Both the position numbers and the translations under genes were made by a program. A stretch of DNA of 64,000 nucleotides, taken from NCBI RefSeq assembly GCF_900446215.1, contig NZ_UAQZ01000001.1, positions 806,001 to 870,000 on the forward strand, given 5' to 3'. Source of the DNA: Burkholderia cenocepacia (GTDB lineage: Bacteria; Pseudomonadota; Gammaproteobacteria; Burkholderiales; Burkholderiaceae). The notes below the pieces were generated by a model. That model had not been told where the DNA came from and ran no database searches. It saw only the letters and a program-made list of their open reading frames with translations. This document shows positions 46,489-55,373 of the stretch, piece after piece. Numbering within the stretch: position 1 is the stretch's first letter; every line of letters starts with the position of its first letter.

Positions 46489-46793
46489 CGCGCGTGCCGC
46501 CTGCGCGCGATCCAGCCGGCGCTCGCCAGCCCCGCAAACGGCACGACGGCCGACAGCACGAGCCGCGCGACCTCGCCCTTGCTCCACAGCCCGCTCGACG
46601 CGGTGCCGACCACCGCCCACACGTACATCGCGAACGCGATGCCGTGAATCGGGCCCATGATCGATACCGCGACCGGATAACCGGCCAGATGCTTGAGCGG
46701 CACGGCCACGCACACCAGCGCGACGAGGGTGGTCGCCTCCAGCAGCGACAGGTATTGCAGGTTCCGCAACGCGTTGCGATCGTCTTGTGTCAT
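46485..46793 (-). CDS. DUF3817-like membrane protein
   Basis: A 102-residue protein with three hydrophobic segments. LRNLQYLSLLEATTLVALVCVAVPLKHLAGYP and MGPIHGIAFAMYVWAV are the signatures of DUF3817 (YdzA-like) integral membrane proteins. ATG 46793 has GGAG 8 nt upstream. An overlap ATGA couples it to the CopD-like gene. Function unknown. Confidence 0.8.
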   Translation of the reverse strand: MTQDDRNALRNLQYLSLLEATTLVALVCVAVPLKHLAGYPVAVSIMGPIHGIAFAMYVWAVVGTASSGLWSKGEVARLVLSAVVPFAGLASAGWIARRRHAR

Positions 46794-46899
46794 CGGCAGG
46801 GCTCCAGGTAGTCCGCGGCGATTGTCGCGTGTAGTGCGGGTTCGAGCCATTGGCTAGAATGACATCTTTCAACGGATTCTGGCCACGGCCACGAATGCC

Positions 46900-47847
46900 A
46901 TGCACACGGTCGCCGTGCTTGCTTTGCCCGATGTCGTCCCGTTCGATCTGGGTGTCGCGTGCGACACGTTCGCGCGCGTGCGGGCGCCCAACGTCGCGCA
47001 GGCGTACCGTGTCCGCGTGTGCAGCGACCAGCCGCGCGTCGGCGGCGACCTGTTCGAGCTGCGCCCGCCGTTTCGCCTCGATGCGCTGGCCGACGCCGAC
47101 ACGATCATGGTTCCCGGCACCTCCGTGCCGCTCGCGCCGACGTCGCGCCGCGTGCTCGACGCGCTGCGCGCGGCGGCCGCGCGCGGCTGCCGGATCGCGT
47201 CGATCTGCAGCGGCGCGTTCGTGCTCGCGGAAGCCGGGCTGCTCGACGGCCTGCGCGCGACGACGCACTGGCTCGCGGCCGCCGAACTCGCGCGCCGCTA
47301 CCCGAACGTCGACGTCGATCCGAACGTGCTGTTCGTCGACAACGGGCGGATCCTGACGTCGGCCGGCGCGGCGGCCGGCCTCGATCTGTGCCTGCACATG
47401 ATCCAGGCCGACTATGGCGCGGCGGTCGCCGTCGATGCCGCCCGCAGCGCGGTGGCGCCGCGCGTGCGCGAAGGCGGGCAGGCGCAGTTCATCGCGCCCG
47501 AATGGCCGGCCGGCGGCGACGGGCTGCACGACCTGCTGGACTGGCTGCACGCGAACCTGCGCCAGCCGCTGACGCTCGACGCGATCGCGCGCAAGGCGTC
47601 GACGAGCGTGCGCACGCTGACGCGGCGCTTCCAGGAGCAGACCGGCACGTCGCCCGGCCAATGGCTGCAGACCGCGCGCGTGCGGCATGCGCAGCAGTTG
47701 CTGGAGGTGACCGAGCTGTCGATCGAACATGTGGCGACGGAAGCCGGGTTCGGTTCGGTCACCGCGTTTCGCGAGCGCTTCGCGCGCATCGTCGGCACGT
47801 CGCCACAGCGCTATCGGCAGGCGTTCCGCGCGCGCGCCGATGCGTGA
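46900..47847 (+). CDS. GlxA-like AraC regulator with DJ-1/PfpI domain
   Basis: A 315-residue protein. Residues 1-about 190 form an amidase-like DJ-1/PfpI domain (TVAVLALPDVVPFDLGVACDTF, RIASICSGAFVLAEAGLLDG with Cys103), and residues about 215-315 an AraC double helix-turn-helix (LDAIARKASTSVRTLTRRFQEQTGTSPGQWL, VATEAGFGSVTAFRERFARIVGTSPQRYRQAF). GlxA/ArgR/GbdR-type regulators of this form control amine or glycine-betaine catabolism. It is divergent from the DUF3817 pair, 106 bp away. The target is not evident. Confidence 0.9.
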   Translation: MHTVAVLALPDVVPFDLGVACDTFARVRAPNVAQAYRVRVCSDQPRVGGDLFELRPPFRLDALADADTIMVPGTSVPLAPTSRRVLDALRAAAARGCRIASICSGAFVLAEAGLLDGLRATTHWLAAAELARRYPNVDVDPNVLFVDNGRILTSAGAAAGLDLCLHMIQADYGAAVAVDAARSAVAPRVREGGQAQFIAPEWPAGGDGLHDLLDWLHANLRQPLTLDAIARKASTSVRTLTRRFQEQTGTSPGQWLQTARVRHAQQLLEVTELSIEHVATEAGFGSVTAFRERFARIVGTSPQRYRQAFRARADA

Positions 47848-47913
47848 CGTCGTCCGGATCGCCGCCTGAAGCTTGAACCCGCCGCCCCCTTTCGCGCCAA
47901 CCGGACCCGACCG

Positions 47914-48834
47914 ATGACCCGCATCCGCAATCCCCTGAACATCGCGCAGCTCCAGGCGTTCGTCTCCGCCGCGCACCTGAAGAGCCTGCGCGCCGCCGCG
48001 CGCGAGCTCGGCGTCACGCAGCCGGCGATCACGCATACGATCCGCGAACTCGAAACGGCGCTCAACGCGGAGCTGCTCGCGCGCAGCGTGCGCGGCGTCG
48101 AGCTGACCGCCTGCGGCGAGGCGCTGCTGCCGCGCGCCGAGCAGTTGCTCGGCGACGTCCGCCGCACGGTCGAGGCCGTCGAGCAGGTGAAAGGCGAGAT
48201 GTCGGGCCGCGTCGCGGTCGGCACGATGCCGTCGATCGCGCTGACCGCGCTGCCGCACGCGGTGACGGCGTTCCGCCGGTCGATGCCGAACGTCAGCCTG
48301 CATCTGGAGGAAGTGACGGTGCCCGACGCGCTCGCGCAGTTGCGCAACGGCACGCTCGACATCGCTGCAATGCACCATGTGCCCGCGCTCGACCGCGATT
48401 TCACGCAATTGCCGCTGCTGTCGACCGAATTCACGATCGTGATGCGCGACGGCCACCCGCTCGCGCACGCGCGCCGGTTAGAGGAACTGCTCGACGCCGA
48501 ATGGATCGTCACCGTCGGCGCCGAGCAGTTTCCGCACAGCGTGATGGTCGGGATGTTCGAGGCGCACGGGCTGCCGCTGCCGAAACGTCTGCTGCGCTCG
48601 CCGATGTCGTTCGCGGTGACGCTCGGGCTCGTCGCGCGCTCGGACGTGATCGGCTGCTTCACGCGCCCGCTCGCCGCGATGGTCGCGCCGCTCGGCATCC
48701 GCACGGCCGAACTGGACGAAAGCATGCCACGCTTCGACCTGTCGATCATCGCGCGGCGCGACCTGCTGCCCACGCCCGCCGTGTCGCACTTCGTCACCTG
48801 CCTGCAGCGCGCGGTCAACGAAACGCTCGGCTGA
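47914..48834 (+). CDS. LysR-family transcriptional regulator
   Basis: A 306-residue LysR protein with helix-turn-helix IAQLQAFVSAAHLKSLRAAA, RELGVTQPAITHTIRELETALN, LLARSVRGVELTACGEALLP, and an effector domain from GRVAVGTMPSIALTALPHAV. The pattern is near that of CbL/GalR-type LysR regulators of aromatic catabolism. It sits 66 bp after the GlxA-like gene, and 226 bp before the amino-acid binding protein. Target and effector unknown. Confidence 0.88.
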   Translation: MTRIRNPLNIAQLQAFVSAAHLKSLRAAARELGVTQPAITHTIRELETALNAELLARSVRGVELTACGEALLPRAEQLLGDVRRTVEAVEQVKGEMSGRVAVGTMPSIALTALPHAVTAFRRSMPNVSLHLEEVTVPDALAQLRNGTLDIAAMHHVPALDRDFTQLPLLSTEFTIVMRDGHPLAHARRLEELLDAEWIVTVGAEQFPHSVMVGMFEAHGLPLPKRLLRSPMSFAVTLGLVARSDVIGCFTRPLAAMVAPLGIRTAELDESMPRFDLSIIARRDLLPTPAVSHFVTCLQRAVNETLG

Positions 48835-49060
48835 ATCGTTCCTGTGGATGAAACGGCGGCGCACCCGGCGCGCCGCCGCCGGGCCCGGTATCGGGGCTTG
48901 TCCTAGGCGCCCCGCCGGTATTTTGTCTTGATAATCTTGCGCACGTCGCGCGCCCCCATCGGGCGGGCGAAACGGACTGTCCGACGCGAAGCCGCGGCGG
49001 GCCGAAGGCTTACGGCGCGGCACAACCGCGCACCCATCGAACAAAACGAGGAGTCACCGA

Positions 49061-49843
49061 GTGAAAAAGATTCTTGCGGCTGTGACCGTCGCCCTGCTCG
49101 CCGTATCGGCCGGCAGCGCGTACGCGAAGGACTGGTCGACCGTGCGGTTCGGCGTCGACGCAAGCTACCCGCCTTTCGAATCGAAAGGCGCCGACGGCAA
49201 GGTGGTCGGCTTCGACGTCGATCTCGGCAATGAAATCTGCCGCCGCATGAACGCGAAGTGCGTGTGGATCGAAAACGACTTCGACGGGATGATCCCGGCG
49301 CTGAAGGCCCGCAAGTTCGACGGCGTGCTGTCGTCGATGTCGATGACGCCGGCGCGTCAGGAACAGATCGCTTTCTCCGCGAAGCTGTTCAACACGCCGA
49401 CGCGCCTCGTCACGAAGAAGGGCACGGGCCTGATGCCGACGGCCGAATCGCTGAAGGGCAAGTCGGTCGGCGTCGAGCAGGGCACGATCCAGGAAACCTA
49501 CGCGAAGACGTACTGGGCCTCGAAGGGCGTGAACGTCGTGCCTTACCAGAACCAGGACCAGGTCTACGCCGACCTGATCTCCGGCCGTCTGGACGGCGCG
49601 CTGCAGGACGCGGTGCAAGCCGAGATCGGCTTCCTGAAGACCCCGCGCGGCGCGAACTTCGACTTCGCCGGCAAGGATCTCGACGATCCGAAGACGCTCG
49701 GCAACGGCGCCGGTATCGGCCTGCGCAAGGAAGACACCGACCTGAAGGCGAAGATCGACGGCGCGATCGCCGCGATGCGCAAAGATGGCACGTACGACAA
49801 GATCGCGAAGAAGTACTTCGATTTCGACGTCTACGGCAAGTAA
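49061..49843 (+). CDS. Amino-acid ABC transporter periplasmic binding protein (ArgT/HisJ type)
   Basis: A 260-residue protein starting at GTG 49061 with GAGGAG upstream. The signal peptide is MKKILAAVTVALLAVSAGSA then YAK. WSTVRFGVDASYPPFESKGAD, VVGFDVDLGNEICRRMNAKC, ARKFDGVLSSMSMTPARQEQIAFS and AEIGFLKTPRGANFDFAGKDL show a complete type 3 binding protein for lysine, arginine, ornithine or histidine. A strong terminator follows, so no permease gene is co-transcribed. The truncated gene at the left window end is a paralogue. Confidence 0.92.
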   Translation: MKKILAAVTVALLAVSAGSAYAKDWSTVRFGVDASYPPFESKGADGKVVGFDVDLGNEICRRMNAKCVWIENDFDGMIPALKARKFDGVLSSMSMTPARQEQIAFSAKLFNTPTRLVTKKGTGLMPTAESLKGKSVGVEQGTIQETYAKTYWASKGVNVVPYQNQDQVYADLISGRLDGALQDAVQAEIGFLKTPRGANFDFAGKDLDDPKTLGNGAGIGLRKEDTDLKAKIDGAIAAMRKDGTYDKIAKKYFDFDVYGK

Positions 49844-49877
49844 TACGGCCGACGAACGCGCGATTCGGCGCGACGGG

Positions 49878-49909
49878 AACGGGCTCCGCACGGAGCCCGT
49901 TTTTTTTTT
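49878..49909 (+). terminator. Rho-independent terminator after the binding protein gene
   Basis: GGGCTCCG-CA-CGGAGCCC, extended by flanking ACG/CGT pairs, followed by ten T residues. It is the strongest terminator in the window. Confidence 0.92.
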
Positions 49910-50069
49910 GCGCACGACGCGGACGCCGTTATTTTTTCCGCGCCAAGCTGATGATTCTCAACGGAAAACCGCTTGTTCTGGCGCCGGTTTGATGGCGGCG
50001 AGGAAGGCAACGTACAATCGTTCTTCCACGCACACGGATCATTCGCGGCTGCGCCGCACTCCCCCCATC

Positions 50070-51185
50070 ATGCAAACGCAGACCCATCCGCTGATTTCCC
50101 CCGCCGTCGGCACCGAACGCCAGATCACCAGCTTCCACTACGGCCCGCGCGGCGGCAAGAAGGTCTACATCCAGTCGTCGCTGCACGCGGACGAGTTGCC
50201 CGGCATGCTGGTCGCCACGCTGCTGCGCCGCAAGATCGCCGCGCTCGAGACGGCCGGCAAGCTGCGCGGCGAAGTCGTCATCGTGCCCGTGCCCAACCCG
50301 ATCGGCCTGTCGCAACACGTGTTCGGCGATCATCTCGGCCGCTTCGAGCTCGGCTCGATGCAGAACTTCAACCGTAACTTCTACGATCTCGCGGCGCTCG
50401 TGCTGCCGCGCGTCGAAGACCGCCTCACGAACGACGCGCAGCGCAATCTCGCGGTCGTACGCACCGCGATGCGCGAAGCGCTCGACGAACAGAAACCGCG
50501 CACCGAACTCGATTCGCAGCGCCTCGCGCTGCAGAAGCTGTCGTTCGACGCCGACATCGTGCTCGACCTGCACTGCGACAGCGATGCGGTGATGCACCTC
50601 TACACGAACCCCGACCTCTGGGAAGACGTCGAACCGCTGGCGCGCTACCTCGATGCGCAGGCGTCGCTGCTCGCGCTGAACTCGGTCGGCAATCCATTCG
50701 ACGAAATCCACAGCTTCTGCTGGTCGGATCTGCGCAGCCGCTTCGGCGACCGCTTCCCGATCCCGAACGGCGCGATTTCCGTCACGGTGGAACTGCGCAG
50801 CGAACGCGACGTGTCGTACGAGTTCGCCGAAAAGGATGCCCAGGCGATCATCGAATACCTGACCGAGCGCGGTGTCGTCGAAGGCACGCCGGCGCCGCTG
50901 CCGCCGCTCGCGCATCCGGCCACGCCGCTCGCGGGCACCGATCCGCTCGTCGCGCCCGTGTCGGGCGTGATCGTGTTCCGTACGCCGGTCGGCGTGATGA
51001 TCGAGGCCGGCCAGGCCGTGGCCGACATCGTCGATCCGCTGACCGATCGCGTCGTCACGCTGAAGAGCAGCGTGTCGGGCGTGCTGTACGCGCGCCAGAT
51101 CGTCCGTTTCGCGACGGCCGGCATGGAAGTCGCGCGCATTGCCGGCGCGACCGCGATCCGCACCGGTTCGCTGCTGTCGGCCTGA
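50070..51185 (+). CDS. M14-type succinylglutamate desuccinylase/aspartoacylase-like protein
   Basis: A 371-residue zinc hydrolase. QSSLHADELPGMLVATLLRR gives zinc ligands His39 and Glu42; VLDLHCDSDAVMHLYT gives the second His near residue 170, and VTVELRSERDVSYEF the catalytic Glu. The C-terminal third (LVAPVSGVIVFRTPVGVMIEAGQAVADIVDPLTDRV) is the biotinyl-like beta barrel of the AspA/AstE group. It should remove an acyl group from an N-acyl amino acid or amide, possibly linked to the amino-acid uptake protein upstream. Substrate inferred only at class level. Confidence 0.88.
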   Translation: MQTQTHPLISPAVGTERQITSFHYGPRGGKKVYIQSSLHADELPGMLVATLLRRKIAALETAGKLRGEVVIVPVPNPIGLSQHVFGDHLGRFELGSMQNFNRNFYDLAALVLPRVEDRLTNDAQRNLAVVRTAMREALDEQKPRTELDSQRLALQKLSFDADIVLDLHCDSDAVMHLYTNPDLWEDVEPLARYLDAQASLLALNSVGNPFDEIHSFCWSDLRSRFGDRFPIPNGAISVTVELRSERDVSYEFAEKDAQAIIEYLTERGVVEGTPAPLPPLAHPATPLAGTDPLVAPVSGVIVFRTPVGVMIEAGQAVADIVDPLTDRVVTLKSSVSGVLYARQIVRFATAGMEVARIAGATAIRTGSLLSA

Positions 51186-51250
51186 GCCTGCACGCCCGGC
51201 CCGCGCGCCGGGCCGCGGCGCGCGTCGCCGGCCCTCGCCTGCGTCAAACG

Positions 51251-51276
51251 AAATCGCCCGCTTGCGCGGGCGATTT
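51251..51276. terminator. Bidirectional terminator between M14 gene and metQ
   Basis: AAATCGCCCGC-TTGC-GCGGGCGATTT is a perfect 11-bp stem with A/T-rich ends, so each strand has a short U run. It serves two convergent genes. Confidence 0.85.
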
Positions 51277-51339
51277 GCTTTCCGAAGCGCGCGTCTCGCC
51301 GCCGATACCGTGTCGCCGGCCGCTACGCGTGAAGACCGC

Positions 51340-52146
51340 TCAGAACGCCGGCACGATCGCGCCGCCGAACTTCTGGTCGATGAACTTGCGCACGTCGTCC
51401 GATTCATAGGCCGCGACGAGCTTCTTCACCCACGGCTTGTCCTTGTCCTGCGCGCGCACCGCGATCAGGTTCGCGTACGGCCCGCGCAGATCCTCGATCG
51501 CGATCGCATCCTTCACCGGCGTGAGCCCGGCCTTGACCGCGTAGTCGGTGTTGATCGACGCGGCGTCGACGTCGGGCAATGCGCGCGGCAGTTGCGCGGC
51601 GTCGAGTTCGACGATCTTGATCTTCTTCGGGTTCTCGGCGACGTCGAGCGGCGTCGCGTTCACGCCATTCGTGCCGACGCCCGGCTTCAGCTTGATCACC
51701 CCGTATTTCTGCAGCAGCAGCAGCGCGCGGTTGCCGTTCGACGGATCGTTCTGGATCCCGACCTTCGCGCCGACCGGCAAATCCTTCAGCGACTTGAGCT
51801 TCTTCGAATAGAAACCCATCGGCGCGGTATAGGTGAGCCCGACGTTGACGATCTTGTAGCCGCGCTGCTTGATCTGGCTGTCGAGGAACGGCTGGTGCTG
51901 GAAGCCGTTCGCATCGAGATCGCCGGAATCGAGCGCCGCGTTCGGCTGCACGTAGTCGTTGAATTCGATGACCTTGATCGCGAGGCCTTCGCGCGCGGCG
52001 ACCTTCGTCACTTCGGTCCAGATCTGCGCGTCGGGGCCGCTCATCGTGCCGATCTTCAGCGTTTGCGGGTCGGCGTGCGCGGCGGGCGCGGCGAATGCCA
52101 GCGCGGCGGCGAGTACGCCGAGGCCGGTCAGGATCGAATGTCGCAT
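51340..52146 (-). CDS. metQ: Methionine ABC transporter binding lipoprotein-like protein (MetQ/NlpA family)
   Basis: A 268-residue binding protein starting at ATG 52146 (MRHSILTGLGVLAAALAFAA, cleavage after AHA). QTLKIGTMSGPDAQIWTEV, VIEFNDYVQPNAALDSGDLDANGFQHQPFLDSQI and YTAPMGFYSKKLKSLKDLPVGAKVGIQNDPSNGNRALLLL are the NlpA family signature. It lacks the usual lipobox Cys, so it may be a soluble periplasmic protein. No metN or metI genes are adjacent. Methionine specificity is by family. Confidence 0.88.
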   Translation of the reverse strand: MRHSILTGLGVLAAALAFAAPAAHADPQTLKIGTMSGPDAQIWTEVTKVAAREGLAIKVIEFNDYVQPNAALDSGDLDANGFQHQPFLDSQIKQRGYKIVNVGLTYTAPMGFYSKKLKSLKDLPVGAKVGIQNDPSNGNRALLLLQKYGVIKLKPGVGTNGVNATPLDVAENPKKIKIVELDAAQLPRALPDVDAASINTDYAVKAGLTPVKDAIAIEDLRGPYANLIAVRAQDKDKPWVKKLVAAYESDDVRKFIDQKFGGAIVPAF

Positions 52147-52301
52147 GGGGTGTCCTCTTGTCCCGTGTCGTTTGTTGGAGCACGGATCGTGGCACGGGGC
52201 CCGAGCGCCACCAACCAAGCTTATTTCATGTGCATATTCCTGATCGAGGTCGAACGACAGACAAATTCGGTATAACCCCGGATGTACATCCCGGGCAGAA
52301 T

Positions 52302-52589
52302 TTAGGGCCTGCTTGCATAGGGAACGTGCATGCGAATGCCTGAAATCGCTCGCAGGGCCAGGAGTGAGGAGCGCCGTTTGGCCGCGCCAAACAAGCGACG
52401 AACGACGCCGCCATGCGGGCGATTTCAGGCATTCCCGTGGATTGAATTTTTAGTTTGGGGTTGCCACGAGAACGGCCGCTCGCCGCGTTGCGCTCCTTGC
52501 GAATACGCGAGTATTCGCGGCGTCGCGCGCCTCGCGAGCGGCCGTTCTCGTGGCAACGCATGCACGTTCCCTATGCAAGCAGGCCCTAA
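52302..52589. repeat. 288-nt three-branched inverted-repeat element
   Basis: A perfect 33-bp inverted repeat (52302-52334 with 52557-52589) encloses two further perfect stems. Arm 1 is 52335-52349 with 52419-52433 (15 bp), containing an inner hairpin GTTTGGC-CGC-GCCAAAC (52376-52392). Arm 2 is 52460-52483 with 52534-52557 (24 bp), containing GCGAATAC-GCGA-GTATTCGC (52499-52518). An AT-rich linker (52434-52459) separates the arms. The element ends in TTA...TAA. Nothing credible is encoded. It could be a mobile MITE-like element or a structured RNA. It lies between metQ and the porin gene; the rest of the gap (52147-52739) holds only promoter-like DNA and a GGATGTACATCC palindrome at 52280. Confidence 0.93.
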
Positions 52590-52739
52590 TGTCGCATCGG
52601 CACCACACATTCTTCATATGACAGTCGCTGTCATATTCATTACGTGGCCCGCCGATAAAGTTGCGCCGGTCCGTGAAAGCGCCCGCAGAGAGCGCCGGAA
52701 CCGCAACTGGACACGCCATTTATTCGCTCGGAGAATCCT

Positions 52740-53891
52740 TTGAACAAGAAACTGTTGACCATCGCCGCCCTGGCAGCAACGGCCGGCACGGCACACGCAC
52801 AAAGCAGCGTGACCCTGTACGGCGTCATCGATGCCGGTATCAGCTACGTGAACCACAGCAAGACCGCCAACGGCGGCACGGGCAAGCTGTTCAAGTACGA
52901 CGACGGCGTGGCCCAGGGCAGCCGTTGAGGCCTGCGCGGCACCGAAGACCTCGGTGGCGGCCTGAAGGCGATCTTCGTGCTCGAAAACGGCTTCAACAGC
53001 GGCAACGGCTCGATCGGCCAGGGCGGCGCGATCTTCGGTCGCCAGGCTTACGTCGGCCTGAGCCAGTCGCAATACGGCACGGTCACGTTCGGTCGCCAAT
53101 ACTCGTTCTCGACCGACATCCTCGGTTCGAACTACTCGACGGGTGGCAACACGGTCGCGGGTAACTATGCGTACCACGTGAACGACATCGACCAGCTCAC
53201 GTCGAGCCGCATCAACAACGCCGTGAAGTTCCAGAGCGCGAACTATTCGGGCTTCACGTTCGGCGCGTTGTACGGCTTCTCGAACTCGACCGACTTCGCA
53301 GGCGCACAGGGCACGGGCACCAACAACACCGGCGGTTCGTCGCGCGCATACAGCTTCGGCCTGAACTACGCGAACGGCCCGATCTCGGTCGGCGCGGCGT
53401 ACACGGACATCCGTTTCCCGAGCCAGTCGACGCCGGCCTTCTCGACGTCGATCGCGAACCTGAGCACCGGCAACGTCCGCGACCTCCGCACGTACGGCGT
53501 GGGTGGCCGCTACGTCTGGGGCCCGGCAACGGCATGGCTGCTGTGGACGCGTACGCAGTTCTCGACGGTGTCGGGCTCGGGCGGCACGTTCTACAACGCA
53601 TACGAAGCGGGCGCGAAGTACGCATTCACGCCGGCACTGTCGGGCGGCCTCGGCTACACGTACACGAACGCGACGCAAAACGGCAACTCGTGGCACTGGA
53701 ACCAGGTCAACGGTATCGCCGACTACGCCCTCAGCAAGCGTACGGACGTGTACGGCCTGGTCGTGTACCAGCAGGCTTCGGGCCGCGGCGTGCAAGCGCA
53801 GATCGGTTCGAGCACGAGCTACTTCAACACGTCGGGCACGGGTTCGAAGAACCAGATCGCCGCACGTATCGGTATCCGTCACAAGTTCTAA
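52740..53891 (+). pseudogene. Porin gene (OpcP/Omp38 type) interrupted by an in-frame TGA
   Basis: The frame starts at TTG 52740 (signal peptide to AHA) with GGAG upstream. Codon 63 is TGA (52926-52928), between GVAQGSR and GLRGTEDLGGGLKAIFVLENGFN. The paralogue at 13888 reads SGSRWGLKGVEDLGGGMKAIF, so TGA replaces a conserved Trp codon, one base from TGG. The frame then continues without a break for 320 codons to a canonical C-terminal strand ending in Phe. Without readthrough no porin is made. A sequencing error is possible. The initiation codon is TTG, also unusual. Confidence 0.88.
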
Positions 53892-53939
53892 AGCATCCGC
53901 TTAACTGTCCGCTCAACCTGCGGATCACGACGGCAAGAA

Positions 53940-53968
53940 GCGCCCCGCTCCACGCGGGGCGCTTTTTT
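53940..53968 (+). terminator. Rho-independent terminator after the porin gene
   Basis: GCGCCCCGC-TCCAC-GCGGGGCGC forms a perfect 9-bp stem followed by six T residues. Confidence 0.9.
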
Positions 53969-54027
53969 ATGGGCTTTTAAGTTTCGCTTAATTCTGGGCT
54001 GAGAGGATGCTCTCACCCCCCCTGTTG

Positions 54028-54056
54028 GCCGCCTGAGCATCGGCGGCTTTTTTTTT
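54028..54056 (+). terminator. Second terminator-like hairpin
   Basis: GCCGCC-N8-GGCGGC followed by nine T residues, 60 bp after the porin terminator and before the DUF2866-like gene. Probably a fail-safe terminator. Confidence 0.7.
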
Positions 54057-54106
54057 AAACGCCGACGGCGCCGCCATCGATTGCCCACAAGACAGGATCG
54101 GAGGCC

Positions 54107-54370
54107 ATGATGATCGAAGATACCGTTTTCAGCCATCTGCACGCGATTCTGACGTGCCAACACTCGCTGCCGGTCCAGAGCTGCCGCGTCTCGGTCGAAA
54201 TGCAGCGCCCCTGGGGCCGCCCGTATCGCCTCGTCGAATGGACGATGCATCTCGACGCCCCCGCGCGGCGCCAGATCGTGCCGGCCGAATCGACCGACGA
54301 AGAGATCGCCGAGGTCGTCGCGTCGCACGTGCCGGGCCGGCTTTACGGCGACGGCCGGCTGCAGTTCTGA
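54107..54370 (+). CDS. Small DUF2866-like protein
   Basis: An 87-residue soluble protein. FSHLHAILTCQHSLPVQSCRVSVEMQRPWGRPYRLVEWTM and APARRQIVPAESTDEEIAEVVASHV fit the DUF2866 family, which I recall as mainly Burkholderia. GGAGG lies only 2 nt before ATG 54107; the next ATG (54110) is better spaced and may be the true start. Function unknown. Confidence 0.72.
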   Translation: MMIEDTVFSHLHAILTCQHSLPVQSCRVSVEMQRPWGRPYRLVEWTMHLDAPARRQIVPAESTDEEIAEVVASHVPGRLYGDGRLQF

Positions 54371-54494
54371 ACGCGTCTGCGCGCCACCCGCTTCCCGTCT
54401 TTCGGCCGCGCCGCACGCATCGTGCGGCAGTCGGTCTCGTTTGACGCGGCAACGAAACCTGCTACGCTGCGCGTTTTCGTCCACGCAACACACG

Positions 54495-54878
54495 ATGGAA
54501 AACGCATTCAACGAACGTGGCGTCATGGTCACGCGCAACGGCCTGTCGGCCGCGGGGCAGGTATTCGCACTGCGTGACATCCGCCACGTCGACGTCGTCA
54601 AGATTCCGAAGAACCGTCTCGTGCCGTCGCTGATCTCGCTGATCGGCGCGGCCATCGCCGTCGCAGGCGGCATCGCCGCATCGAGCGCCGCGCTCGTGGT
54701 CGGCGTGATGCTCGCCGTGGTCGGCTACCTCGCGTGGACCACGCAGGACATCACGTATCGGCTGATGGTCGAGATGCCCGACGGCAAGCGCGAAGCGCTG
54801 TCGAGCGTCGACGCCGAGTTCGTCGAACGCGTCGCGCAGGTCGTGCGCGACGCGCAGTCCGCCACCGCGGCCGGCTGA
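54495..54878 (+). CDS. Small membrane protein, DUF6232-like
   Basis: A 127-residue protein with two hydrophobic helices (LVPSLISLIGAAIAVAGGIA, ALVVGVMLAVVGYLAW). ERGVMVTRNGLSAAGQVFALRDIRHVDVVKIPKNR precedes them, and TYRLMVEMPDGKREALSSVDAEFVERVAQVV follows; this beta-strand/two-helix/beta layout is that of DUF6232-type proteins. Monocistronic. Function unknown. Confidence 0.8.
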   Translation: MENAFNERGVMVTRNGLSAAGQVFALRDIRHVDVVKIPKNRLVPSLISLIGAAIAVAGGIAASSAALVVGVMLAVVGYLAWTTQDITYRLMVEMPDGKREALSSVDAEFVERVAQVVRDAQSATAAG

Positions 54879-55065
54879 TTCCGTTCGCCTTCGTGCCCGC
54901 GCCGGCTCGCGCGGGCAGGATGCACGCCGCGAATGTCGGTTCGCGGCGTTCGCGTTGAAACGCGCGGCGCCCGCCGCGCGCCGCCACCCCCTCCCCGCCA
55001 CTGCACGCGCCGACCGCCTAGTATGGAAAGAGCGGCTCGCCGCCGCATCGTCCGAGGAGGCCAGC

Positions 55066-55293
55066 ATGAACGCTCAATCGCTGTCCGGCATGCTTCGCGC
55101 GCAGGAACTGCTGATCGTGTCGATGATCCGCGCGCTTCCCCCTGATGCACGCCGTGCGCTCGTCGAGCTCTACACCGAGCAGATCGCGTTCGCCGAACAG
55201 GCCGGTATCGAAAGCCACGGCGATCGCGCCACGCACGACGCGTTCATCGCGCATGCGCGCAACCTGCTGATCCGCATCGAAGCGCTGGCCTGA
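55066..55293 (+). CDS. Small hypothetical protein
   Basis: A 75-residue, mostly helical, acidic protein: MNAQSLSGMLRAQELLIVSM then IRALPPDARRALVELYTEQIAFAEQ. GAGGAGG lies 5 nt before ATG 55066, which strongly supports translation. No family recognised. It lies 225 bp upstream of the haem operon but on the far side of the Fur box, so it is probably not part of it. Confidence 0.7.
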   Translation: MNAQSLSGMLRAQELLIVSMIRALPPDARRALVELYTEQIAFAEQAGIESHGDRATHDAFIAHARNLLIRIEALA

Positions 55294-55373
55294 GTTTCTC
55301 GAGACTTCCCCCGGCTCGCCCGAGCCGCGCAAGCGAGCGCTCACTCGCATGGGCCGTCTGGCGTCCTTGTATT

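Noticed and set aside
52926-52928. TGA of the porin as a selenocysteine codon
   Set aside because: The position is Trp in the paralogue, not Cys. I see no SECIS-like hairpin directly downstream, and outer-membrane porins are not selenoproteins.
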